Under the pieces are notes generated by a model. It was not told where the DNA came from and searched no databases. It saw only the letters and a list, made by a program, of their open reading frames with translations. A program made the translations under genes and the position numbers. From MGIIb-O2 sp964003245 (GTDB lineage Archaea > Thermoplasmatota > Poseidoniia > Poseidoniales > Thalassarchaeaceae): a stretch of DNA of 15,219 nucleotides. Positions 8,305 to 15,219 of the stretch are shown here, piece by piece (within the stretch, counting starts at the first letter, position 1; every line of letters begins with the position of its first letter). The stretch lies in assembly GCA_964003245.1 (NCBI GenBank), contig CAXFIU010000033.1, positions 1 to 15,219 of the forward strand, written 5' to 3'.

Positions 8305-10992
8305 TCACTCTTTGGCAAGATTACGTAAAACTGTTTGTAAAATACCACCATTTTTGTAATAATCAACCTCGACTGGAGTATCTAAACGGACAATAGCTTT
8401 GAAATTTATCTCCTTACCGTCATTTTTGATTGCCTGAATATCTATTTCTGACAAAGGAATCAATTCTAAATCTGCAGGAATATTAAAACTTTCAGTACCA
8501 TCGATTCCTAGTGAGTCAGCATCATCGCCATCAATAAATGTCAAAGGGAGTACTCCCATTCCAACAAGGTTTGAACGATGAATTCTTTCGAAAGAAGTTG
8601 CAATGACTGCCCTTACCCCTAGTAATAATGTTCCTTTTGCTGCCCAGTCTCTACTGCTGCCTGTACCATATTGAGATCCGGCTAAGACTACTAGGTCGGT
8701 TCCATCCAACTGATATCGTTGACTTGCTTCGAACACAGAAACTACTTCTCCAGTAGGGAAATGTGTTGTCCAACCACCCTCTGTACCTTCTGCAATTTGA
8801 TTCTTGATACGAATATTCGCAAATGTGCCTCTCATCATTACTTCATGGTTTCCTCTTCTACTGCCGAAAGAGTTGAAATCTTTCAATTCAACACCATTTC
8901 TAACAAGATATTGACCTGCGGGGCCATGGTGAGGAAAAGCTCCGGCGGGAGAAATATGATCAGTAGTAACTGAGTCTCCGAGTTTCAATAAAACTCTAGC
9001 ATTTTTTATTGGCCGAATAGGAGAAGGTTCAGCCTTGATACCTTCAAAAAATGAAGGAAGTCGAATATATGTTGATTCTTCCTCCCAAGGATATAATGCG
9101 GATTTGTCAGAAGGTATAGAATCCCACCTTGGTTCTTCTAAAACATCCGAATATCTAACTCTAAACATTTCCGGAGTTAAAGAATTTTGTAAAGTTTCAT
9201 TAATTTCATCTTCGGAGGGCCAAATATCGGAAAGCATTACTGGCTCATCATCTGAATTATATCCAATAGGATCATTGAATAAATCAATATCTAAAGTACC
9301 CGCTAGAGCGTAGGCAACAACCAATGGAGGACTTGCGAGATAATTCGCCTTCACCTTTTGATGAATCCGTCCCTCGAAATTACGATTACCAGAAAGTACA
9401 CTACCAACAATGAGATTAGCCTCATCAATTGCATTCTCAATATCTTCATCTAGTGGGCCTGAATTACCAATACAAGTAGTACATCCATAACCAACAACAT
9501 TGAAGCCCAGAGAAGCTAAATCTTCAGTAAGTCCAGCTGCATCAAAATATTCAGTAACTACTCTACTTCCAGGAGCTAAACTAGGTCTAACCCAAGGTTT
9601 CAATTCCAATCCTTTCTGGACAGCATTTCTAGCCAATAAACCAGCTGCTAACATAACACTTGGATTACTTGTGTTAGTACAACTTGTGATTGCAGCAATA
9701 ACAATATCTCCATGTTGAAGATTAACATTTCTTCCTTCTATGTATGATGAATCTTGATTATTATTAGGATTTATACCATGTCCTTGATGGCCAGATGGAG
9801 AGTTTAGACTTTCTAACCAATGATCTCTCATTTCAGAAAGATTTACTCGATCTTGAGGCCTCTTTGGACCGGCCAGAGCTGGTTCGACAGTGCTTAAATC
9901 TAGTTTAATCGATGAGGTGAATTTAGGTACTGGAGTTTCACTTGTATGGAATAGCCCCTGAGCAGTCAGATATCTCTTGACATTTTCTATATGTGAAGAC
10001 TCTCTACCAGACAAATGCATGTAATCAAGAGTTGTCTGGTCTACTGGGAAAAATCCACAAGTTGCACCATATTCTGGAGCCATGTTAGCTATTGTAGCTC
10101 TATCGGGAAGGCTAAGATTTGCCATACCTGACCCATAGAACTCTACAAACTTAGAGACAACTCCATGTTCTCTCAAAAGTTCAACAATTCTTAGTGTCAT
10201 ATCTGTTGCAGTAACTCCTGCACGTAGATTGCCAATTAACTCAAATCCAACAACTTCGGGCAATAGCATGTAAATCGGTTGACCAAGCATTACTGCTTCG
10301 GCTTCAATTCCACCGACTCCCCAGCCAAGAACTCCGAGACCATTTATCATAGTAGTATGAGAATCCGTACCAACAAGAGAATCTGGTATCCATAAATTAT
10401 TTTCTAAACGAGCAACGCTTGCTATCCATTCTAGATTTACTTGGTGGACAATTCCTCTTCCGGGAGGAACTGCTCTGAAGTTATCTAAGTTCATTTGCCC
10501 CCATTTCAGAAATTTATATCTCTCCATGTTACGCTGATATTCTATTTCCAAATTGCGCTCTCTAGCATCAGGGAATATACCCGAAATATCGACTTGAACA
10601 GAATGATCTATTACTAAATCAACTGGAACTTGAGGATTTACTTTCTCTGGATTTCCTTCTAATTCCACCATTGCATCTCTTAACGCAGCAATGTCCACTA
10701 CTGCAGGAACACCGGTAAAATCCTGTAGAATTACCCTACTTGGATTGAATGGAATTTCTTCTGGTTTCATTGTAGGAGTCCAAGATGCAATTCTAATAAC
10801 ATCTTCTTTGGTAACTAGGAAACCATCACATTTCCTAAGCGCGGATTCAAGTAATATACGGATTGAAAATGGCAATTCATCTAATTTACATAATCCCTGT
10901 TCTTCAAGCCTCTTTAATGACATAAAAAAACCAGTATCGCCAGAATGTGTCGCGAATCCAGACTTCGCAGAGAACAAATCACCAGCAACCAT
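8305..10992 (-). CDS. acnA: Aconitate hydratase A (AcnA/IRP1-type aconitase)
   Basis: This cytosolic [4Fe-4S] enzyme isomerises citrate to isocitrate through cis-aconitate in the TCA cycle. From the ATG at 10992 it has 895 residues, essentially the AcnA family length (about 890). The cluster ligands are Cys438 (SCTNTSNPS) and Cys504/Cys507 (GYGCTTCIGNSGPL), at almost the same positions as in E. coli AcnA and human IRP1. Other family motifs are VGTDSHTTMINGLGVLGWGVGG (substrate-binding Asp/His), LSGNRNFEGRIH, GDSVTTDHISPAG, FNSFGSRRGNHEVMMRGTFAN, and YGTGSSRDWAAKG in the swivelling C-terminal domain. The domain order is the AcnA one (1-2-3-linker-4), not the AcnB one. The open frame reaches a TTG at 11019, but the ATG at 10992 fits family N-termini better. 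It lies 65 bp downstream of the cyclophilin stop. No catalytic residue appears to be missing. Confidence 0.97.
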   Translation of the reverse strand: MVAGDLFSAKSGFATHSGDTGFFMSLKRLEEQGLCKLDELPFSIRILLESALRKCDGFLVTKEDVIRIASWTPTMKPEEIPFNPSRVILQDFTGVPAVVDIAALRDAMVELEGNPEKVNPQVPVDLVIDHSVQVDISGIFPDARERNLEIEYQRNMERYKFLKWGQMNLDNFRAVPPGRGIVHQVNLEWIASVARLENNLWIPDSLVGTDSHTTMINGLGVLGWGVGGIEAEAVMLGQPIYMLLPEVVGFELIGNLRAGVTATDMTLRIVELLREHGVVSKFVEFYGSGMANLSLPDRATIANMAPEYGATCGFFPVDQTTLDYMHLSGRESSHIENVKRYLTAQGLFHTSETPVPKFTSSIKLDLSTVEPALAGPKRPQDRVNLSEMRDHWLESLNSPSGHQGHGINPNNNQDSSYIEGRNVNLQHGDIVIAAITSCTNTSNPSVMLAAGLLARNAVQKGLELKPWVRPSLAPGSRVVTEYFDAAGLTEDLASLGFNVVGYGCTTCIGNSGPLDEDIENAIDEANLIVGSVLSGNRNFEGRIHQKVKANYLASPPLVVAYALAGTLDIDLFNDPIGYNSDDEPVMLSDIWPSEDEINETLQNSLTPEMFRVRYSDVLEEPRWDSIPSDKSALYPWEEESTYIRLPSFFEGIKAEPSPIRPIKNARVLLKLGDSVTTDHISPAGAFPHHGPAGQYLVRNGVELKDFNSFGSRRGNHEVMMRGTFANIRIKNQIAEGTEGGWTTHFPTGEVVSVFEASQRYQLDGTDLVVLAGSQYGTGSSRDWAAKGTLLLGVRAVIATSFERIHRSNLVGMGVLPLTFIDGDDADSLGIDGTESFNIPADLELIPLSEIDIQAIKNDGKEINFKAIVRLDTPVEVDYYKNGGILQTVLRNLAKE

Positions 10993-11057
10993 GTTTATAC
11001 CGGCCGTGATTAAGCACAAGAATATGCCTAAGAATAAACTTCGTATTTACCTTAAAA

Positions 11058-12110
11058 TCAAGAGATAGTTACAGAAAGTAAACGTACTTCATAAATGGGT
11101 CTATCATTACCACCTGTCTCGACATCACTGATTGCAGTAACTGAACTTAGACCACTGGAGACTTTGCCGAAAACAGTATGTTGGCCGTCAAGATGTTCAG
11201 GAGTACTGCCTTCAGGAACAATGAAGAATTGACTGCCTCCAGTATTTGGATTATTTGTCTTAGCCATTGATATTACGCCTGGTTCATGGACTAGACCATT
11301 ATTTGCCTCATCCCCAACCGTCCATAATGTTCTGTCAGGATTTCCTAATGAATCCACACAATCAGAAGAGCTAGACTTAGCCTCTCCATTACAGTAACCA
11401 TACCAATTGTAAGCATAACCACCGCTTCCAGTTCCTGTCTCGAAATCACCACCTTGAATCATAAAACCATCTATAATTCTATGAAAAATAGTTGACTTGT
11501 AATTGTCATTTACTGAATGTGCAATAAAATTCTCAACATGATCTGGAGCTTTGTCCTCATACAAATCAATTACAATAGTTGCCGTAGTTCTACTTGATTC
11601 GGTCATCCCATTAGGAACATATGAAATCTGCATAGTTGCTTGTGAACCAGAAACCACCTCATCTTCATTCATGAAATCGGATAGTACCTTGACCGAAGAT
11701 AACAGAAGAAGACATACAACCAACATTACAACCAATCCCATTGGTGTTGGGCTTCCATTATCTAACACTTGGAATGTCGAACCAGTCGATATTCCCTCTT
11801 GATCCATAATAGAAATTAACTTGCCTCTTTCACGAAGAGTTTCTTTCGACTTAGGGTCAAGTTTTAGCGCATTAGAATAATTCTTGTATGCTTGTTTTAA
11901 ATTTGTCTTTCTAGAAGAAGTTTCAGCATTGGCTTTTATAACATAAAGATCAGCTGCTAAAGAAAGAGTTTTTGCTCTCTGTACATCGTTTTCACAGTTA
12001 TCCCAAGCAACAGAACGAAGTGTTCCCAATGCTTTGTCAGGATGGTCTTGACTTGCTATCGAATTCTTGGCTTCATCCCAAGCTCTCTGCAGTTTTTCGG
12101 ATACAGGCAT
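11058..12110 (-). CDS. Membrane-anchored TPR-cyclophilin (peptidyl-prolyl cis-trans isomerase)
   Basis: 350 residues. Residues about 1-105 are helical and TPR-like, with a recognisable repeat near 71-95 (YKNYSNALKLDPKSKETLRERG). A single hydrophobic helix spans about 124-143 (GLVVMLVVCLLLLSSV). Residues about 172-350 are a cyclophilin domain that catalyses prolyl cis-trans isomerisation. Active-site residues in FHRIIDGFMIQGGDF are Arg211, Phe216, Met217 and Gln219; Ala283, Gln294, Phe296, Leu307 and His311 are also present. The cyclosporin-contact Trp of human CypA (W121) is replaced by His306, as in many prokaryotic cyclophilins. An insert at about 224-275 carries Cys240 and Cys251, plausible as a disulfide if this domain is outside. 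The likely topology, by inference, is TPR in the cytoplasm and isomerase outside, where it could assist secreted proteins. The gene is divergent from korA, with a TATA-like box about 24 nt upstream of the ATG. Confidence 0.92.
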   Translation of the reverse strand: MPVSEKLQRAWDEAKNSIASQDHPDKALGTLRSVAWDNCENDVQRAKTLSLAADLYVIKANAETSSRKTNLKQAYKNYSNALKLDPKSKETLRERGKLISIMDQEGISTGSTFQVLDNGSPTPMGLVVMLVVCLLLLSSVKVLSDFMNEDEVVSGSQATMQISYVPNGMTESSRTTATIVIDLYEDKAPDHVENFIAHSVNDNYKSTIFHRIIDGFMIQGGDFETGTGSGGYAYNWYGYCNGEAKSSSSDCVDSLGNPDRTLWTVGDEANNGLVHEPGVISMAKTNNPNTGGSQFFIVPEGSTPEHLDGQHTVFGKVSSGLSSVTAISDVETGGNDRPIYEVRLLSVTIS

Positions 12111-12265
12111 GTGTCTCGGAAGACCACCTAATAAAAAACTACAACGGAACTGGTTTTGCTAAAAATTTCGGATTGGTGAACGGCAATACATAATACTAGT
12201 TCTCTACGGCAGTTAACTCACGCAAGCACCCTAGGGGCTACGGTACCAATGGAGAATGTGAAATA
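12111..12265. promoter_or_regulatory. Divergent promoter region between the cyclophilin gene and korA
   Basis: These 155 bp must hold promoters for both directions. For korA, the TATA-like candidates are CTAAAAATT (about 12159-12167) and ATACATAATA (about 12186-12195); neither is decisive. A GGAG at 12251-12254 lies 11 nt before the korA ATG and may be its ribosome binding site. The korA-proximal half contains four perfect palindromes: ACTAGT (12195-12200), AGTTAACT (12211-12218), CCCTAGGG (12229-12236) and GGTACC (12242-12247). They could be operators or coincidence. A six-codon mini-frame, ATG at 12249 to TAA just before korA, is probably meaningless. Confidence 0.5.
12129..12138 (-). promoter_or_regulatory. 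Candidate TATA box for the cyclophilin gene, with leaderless spacing
   Basis: The minus strand reads TTTTTTATTA, centred about 24 nt upstream of the ATG at 12110. In archaea the TATA centre is typically about 25-27 nt upstream of the transcription start, so transcription would begin at or next to the ATG and give a leaderless mRNA. An AGGTGG immediately downstream is 13 nt from the ATG, rather far for a normal Shine-Dalgarno. Confidence 0.5.
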
Positions 12266-14050
12266 ATGAGCCCTCGAGTTAATGACTTTACAATCAACAT
12301 AGCAACTGCAAATGGGACTGGTTCGCAATCAGCAAATCTGGTGATATTACACTCAATGTATGAAATGGGAGTCCCAGTTAGCGGTAAGAATTTATTTCCA
12401 AGTAACATTTCAGGATTACCTACATGGTTTATTATTAGAGCTAGTGATGCTGGTTATCAAGCACCAGGAGATTATACGCATATACAGATAATGATGAATA
12501 AAGATACATGGCAAAAAGATTTGGATAATCTTGATCCCGGCACTGTGATAATTTATAATGAAGATACAAAATTACCAGTTGATAGAGATGACTGTATTGC
12601 TCTTGGAATGCCAATGACTAAAATGGCTAGAAAAATTAGCCCGAAAATGGCTAAACTTATGGCAAATATGTATTATGTAGGAGCACTTGTGCATATTTTA
12701 AAAATTGATGAAGAGGCAATAAGAAAAGCTATTTCTCAACAATTTGGAGGGAAAGAGAAGGCGATTGAATGGAATATGCAAGCAATCTCCGAGGGCAAGG
12801 AATATGCTCAAGAAAATTGGGAATATGAATCAGAATACCTAGTAGAAGCCAGAGAAAAAGACCCAAATACATTCCTTATCGAAGGGAATGAAGCCACTGC
12901 TCTTGGGGCTATTTATGGTGGAATAAATATGCTATCTTGGTATCCAATAACACCTTCTTCCTCAGTTGCGGAATCGATAATTGGATGGATTCCAAAACTC
13001 AGAGAGGGGGAAGACGGTGGCGCAACGTGTGCAGTAGTTCAAGCAGAAGATGAATTAGCAGCTGCTGGTATGGTTCTAGGAGCAGGATGGGCAGGCGGTA
13101 GAGGAATGACATGCACTAGTGGGCCAGGAATATCATTGATGTCTGAGTTCATTGGTTTGTTTTACTTTGCAGAGGTACCTGGAGTTATTTGGGATGTAAA
13201 TAGAACAGGCCCATCTACAGGATTACCTACAAGGACTCAACAAGGAGATTTATCAATGCTTTACGAGGCAAGTCATGGAGATACTCAACATATTGTCCTT
13301 ATCCCCGGTACTGTCGATGAATGTTTTGAGTTCGGATGGAGGGCATTTGATTATGCAGATAGATTTCAGACCATGGTTTTTGGATTTGGAGACTTAGATT
13401 TAGGAATGAATAGATGGAGTACTGCTGGTTTTGAATATCCTGATATTCCCATGGATAGAGGGAAAGTAATCAGAAGTCAAGAACAGATGGATGCAATAGA
13501 AAATTATGGCCGTTACAGAGATGTTGATGGAGACGGTATCGCATATCGAACATTGCCTGGAAGTGGTCTAGACCCGATTCTTTATCGAGGAACTGGTCAT
13601 GATGAAGAAGGAATATATTCTGAAGACCCTCAAGTTTATCATGCAACTATGAAGAGACTGAGAGAAAAAATTGATGGTGCTAGAGATCTATTACCTGCAC
13701 CTGTAATAAGAGAAGAAAAGGAAAAGAATTTAGGAATAATATTCTATGGTTCTATGGAAAATACAATTGTAGAGATTGATGATATGCTGGAAGAAACTGG
13801 TTTGTCAGTTAGTACCTGTCGTGTTCGTGCACTACCTTATCATTCAGAAGTTCAGAAATTTATTGAAGAACATGAAAAAGTGATAGTTCTTGAGATAAAT
13901 AGAGATGGACAACTTTTTGGTATTCTAAGGAAAGAACTTCCTGTACATTTACTAAGTAAGGTTCACAGTGTAGCATATAGCGATGGTTTGCCACCAAGAG
14001 CTAAGGTGTATACAGATATGATTATTGATACTTTAGAGGGGGCGGAATAA
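12266..14050 (+). CDS. korA: 2-oxoglutarate:ferredoxin oxidoreductase, fused gamma-alpha subunit
   Basis: This is the large subunit of the enzyme that oxidatively decarboxylates 2-oxoglutarate to succinyl-CoA and reduces ferredoxin. It has 594 residues. Residues about 5-190 are the gamma domain (NDFTINIATANGTGSQSAN, then MGVPVSGKNLFPSNISGLPTW), a signature shared with actinobacterial KorA. The alpha (pyrimidine-binding) domain begins near 205 (EGNEATALGAIYGG) and carries the oxoacid-binding motif YPITPSSS at 226-233, QAEDELAAAGMVLGAG, and TSGPGISLMSE. The C-terminal third (about 485-590) is the small domain that contacts KorB. The N-terminus matches the family at this ATG. The gene ends in TAATG, sharing one base with korB, so the two are translationally coupled. 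Substrate preference cannot be proved from sequence; the KorA-type N-terminus and the nearby aconitase favour 2-oxoglutarate over pyruvate or branched-chain oxoacids. Confidence 0.92.
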   Translation: MSPRVNDFTINIATANGTGSQSANLVILHSMYEMGVPVSGKNLFPSNISGLPTWFIIRASDAGYQAPGDYTHIQIMMNKDTWQKDLDNLDPGTVIIYNEDTKLPVDRDDCIALGMPMTKMARKISPKMAKLMANMYYVGALVHILKIDEEAIRKAISQQFGGKEKAIEWNMQAISEGKEYAQENWEYESEYLVEAREKDPNTFLIEGNEATALGAIYGGINMLSWYPITPSSSVAESIIGWIPKLREGEDGGATCAVVQAEDELAAAGMVLGAGWAGGRGMTCTSGPGISLMSEFIGLFYFAEVPGVIWDVNRTGPSTGLPTRTQQGDLSMLYEASHGDTQHIVLIPGTVDECFEFGWRAFDYADRFQTMVFGFGDLDLGMNRWSTAGFEYPDIPMDRGKVIRSQEQMDAIENYGRYRDVDGDGIAYRTLPGSGLDPILYRGTGHDEEGIYSEDPQVYHATMKRLREKIDGARDLLPAPVIREEKEKNLGIIFYGSMENTIVEIDDMLEETGLSVSTCRVRALPYHSEVQKFIEEHEKVIVLEINRDGQLFGILRKELPVHLLSKVHSVAYSDGLPPRAKVYTDMIIDTLEGAE

Positions 14051-15084
14051 TGAGTATTTTGAAATTAAATGTAATAGATTTAGAAAAGTCAGAATACAAA
14101 GGTGGAAAGTCATCATTATGCCCTGGTTGTGGGCATGATCAAATCTCAAACGTAATTATTCAAGCTGCATGGGAGAATGGAATAAAACCTGAGGGAATCG
14201 CAAAGATGAGCGGAATCGGTTGTTCATCTAAGACACCCGCATATTTCTTAGGAAAGAGTCATGGATTTAATACAGTACATGGAAGAATGCCATCAGTCAC
14301 AACTGGTGCAAATATGGTAAATAAAGATCTTTCTTTCTTGGCAGTTTCTGGAGATGGAGATACTGCTAGTATAGGAATAGGTCAATTTATTCATGCTATA
14401 CGAAGAAATCTAGATATGGTATATATCATTGAAAATAATGGAGTCTACGGATTAACTAAGGGCCAATACAGTGCTACAGTCGAAAAAGGTTCGAAAAAGA
14501 AAAAGGGCGCTGCAAATCAACAAGCACCAATTGATTTGTGTGCAATGGCTGTAAATTTAGGTTGTAGTTTCGTTGCAAAATCGTTCTCTGGGAGTAAGAA
14601 GCAATTGACTGCATTACTTAGAGCAGCGATGAGTCATAAGGGAATGGCGATTATTGACGTGATTTCTCCATGCGTCACATTTGCTAATAATGATGAGTCA
14701 TACAGATCCTACAACTATGTAAAAGCGAATGATGAGGTTTTGCATATTGTAGATTATATTCCTCATTTCTCACCAATTGAAGCTGTGGAAGTACCAGCAG
14801 GAGAATTTAAAGAAATTAATTTATTTGATGGTTCTACTCTAAGGTTAGAGACAGTGGGAAGCGAACATAATCCTACTGATCCGGTAGAAGCACTGAGAGC
14901 AATTCATGAAGCGGATAGGGAAGGAAGACATGTTACCGGTCTACTTTACTATAATCCAGATATGAAGACCGCAACTGAAACTCTTGGATTAACTGATACT
15001 CCATTAATGGCTCTTCCAGATTCTCAATTAAGGCCGAGCAAAGAAAGTTTGGAATTAGTGAATGCAGGATTCAGGGCTAGTTAA
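14050..15084 (+). CDS. korB: 2-oxoglutarate:ferredoxin oxidoreductase, beta (thiamine-diphosphate) subunit
   Basis: This catalytic subunit binds thiamine diphosphate and a [4Fe-4S] cluster and works with KorA in the cytosol. It has 344 residues. CPGCGH at 24-29, Cys58 in SGIGCSSKT and Cys208 in SPCVTF are the expected four cluster ligands. GDGDT at 101-105 and ENNGVYGLTKGQ at 128-139 form the Mg-diphosphate-binding motif, and the KGQYSAT stretch is typical of this family. A Lys-rich patch (KKKK, about 149-152) replaces the TTPxG-type loop seen in many relatives. The ATG overlaps the korA stop, with a purine-rich GAGGGGG upstream as Shine-Dalgarno. No separate delta (ferredoxin-like) subunit follows; a tRNA comes next, so this is a two-component enzyme like the actinobacterial KorAB and probably uses a ferredoxin encoded elsewhere. 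Confidence 0.94.
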   Translation: MSILKLNVIDLEKSEYKGGKSSLCPGCGHDQISNVIIQAAWENGIKPEGIAKMSGIGCSSKTPAYFLGKSHGFNTVHGRMPSVTTGANMVNKDLSFLAVSGDGDTASIGIGQFIHAIRRNLDMVYIIENNGVYGLTKGQYSATVEKGSKKKKGAANQQAPIDLCAMAVNLGCSFVAKSFSGSKKQLTALLRAAMSHKGMAIIDVISPCVTFANNDESYRSYNYVKANDEVLHIVDYIPHFSPIEAVEVPAGEFKEINLFDGSTLRLETVGSEHNPTDPVEALRAIHEADREGRHVTGLLYYNPDMKTATETLGLTDTPLMALPDSQLRPSKESLELVNAGFRAS

Positions 15085-15091
15085 TTGCCTT

Positions 15092-15109
15092 AGGAAACTT
15101 AGGTTTTCT
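15092..15109 (+). terminator. Weak hairpin after korB, possible terminator
   Basis: AGGAAAC (15092-15098) can pair with GTTTTCT (15103-15109), including one G-U pair, around a TTAG loop, eight bases after the korB stop. It is AT-rich, and the only U-rich stretch is inside its 3' arm. Archaeal termination depends mainly on U-tracts, so this is a tentative call. Confidence 0.25.
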
Positions 15110-15140
15110 TGAAATACGTAGTACTTGTCCGGCTACTGTT

Positions 15141-15216
15141 AGTCCCTTAGTGTAGTGGTCCATCATGTGGGGTTCTGGATCCCACGACCCTGGTTCGAAT
15201 CCGGGAGGGACTACCA
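15141..15216 (+). tRNA. tRNA-Gln, anticodon CTG, CCA encoded
   Basis: A full cloverleaf can be drawn. The acceptor stem AGTCCCT/AGGGACT is 7 perfect pairs (15141-15147 with 15206-15212). The D arm starts at 15150, with G18-G19 at 15157-15158. The anticodon stem TGGGG/TCCCA (one G-U) encloses the loop TTCTGGA, with anticodon CTG at 15175-15177, which reads CAG. The variable loop has 4 nt, and the T arm CCTGG/CCGGG encloses TTCGAAT. The discriminator base is A15213, followed by genomic CCA at 15214-15216. An A1-U72 pair and an AGUCCC start are typical of archaeal tRNA-Gln, which is usually charged through Glu-tRNA-Gln and GatDE. No intron is seen. It lies 56 bp after korB on the same strand; AAATACGTA at 15111-15119 may be its own TATA-like element. 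Confidence 0.95.
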
Positions 15217-15219
15217 ATT

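Noticed and set aside
8259..8366. Longer start for the 219-residue protein overlapping the end of aconitase
   Set aside because: The extra residues overlap acnA coding sequence by about 60 bp, while a strong Shine-Dalgarno just upstream of 8258 supports the shorter form.
10993..11019. TTG start for aconitase at 11019
   Set aside because: The nine extra residues do not look like an aconitase N-terminus, and an ATG is available at 10992.
12266..15084. Pyruvate or branched-chain oxoacid ferredoxin oxidoreductase
   Set aside because: The fused gamma-alpha organisation, the FPSNISGLPTW-type N-terminus and the lack of a delta subunit fit the KorAB family better, though substrate preference remains untested.
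1..15219. CRISPR array, insertion sequence, or transferred island
   Set aside because: I saw no regularly spaced direct repeats, transposase-like frames, terminal inverted repeats, or abrupt change in base composition. The tandem similarity in the surface protein is visible only at protein level.

Overview
This AT-rich, gene-dense window is most likely from a marine planktonic archaeon of the Marine Group II type (Poseidoniales, Euryarchaeota). That assignment is inference. It rests on an archaeal-type S-adenosylhomocysteinase, a Mycobacterium-like two-subunit KorA/KorB, an archaeal tRNA-Gln starting with A1-U72, TATA-like boxes at leaderless spacing, and a giant secreted protein with a C-terminal membrane anchor and an Ala/Gln/Tyr-rich tail. 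No 16S rRNA or ribosomal protein gene is present to confirm it.

Layout. Positions 1-12110 carry five genes, all on the minus strand. In transcription order they are a membrane-anchored TPR-cyclophilin (12110-11058), aconitase A (10992-8305), an unrecognised 219-residue protein (8258-7599), a mosaic surface protein of about 2142 residues (7488-1060), and S-adenosylhomocysteinase (from 989, cut by the left window edge). A 155-bp divergent intergenic region (12111-12265) separates these from a plus-strand pair, korA-korB (12266-15084), which overlap by one base. The window closes with a complete tRNA-Gln(CTG) with an encoded CCA.

How the genes fit together. Aconitase and 2-oxoglutarate:ferredoxin oxidoreductase serve the citrate-to-succinyl-CoA arm of the TCA cycle and lie on either side of the cyclophilin gene. 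S-adenosylhomocysteinase belongs to the methyl cycle. The cyclophilin (TPR inside, prolyl isomerase outside) and the giant protein are both predicted to act at the cell surface. A folding relationship between them is possible but unproven.

Most of the window is ordinary housekeeping content. The interesting parts are the surface protein (VCBS calcium loops, paired jelly-roll modules, an embedded glutamine-amidotransferase-like domain, and a UBA-like cytoplasmic tail), the TPR-TM-cyclophilin fusion with a cysteine-bearing insert, the unknown protein after aconitase, and a cluster of palindromes in the divergent promoter region. No mobile element, CRISPR array or long DNA repeat was seen, and no gene-free stretch exceeds 300 bases.
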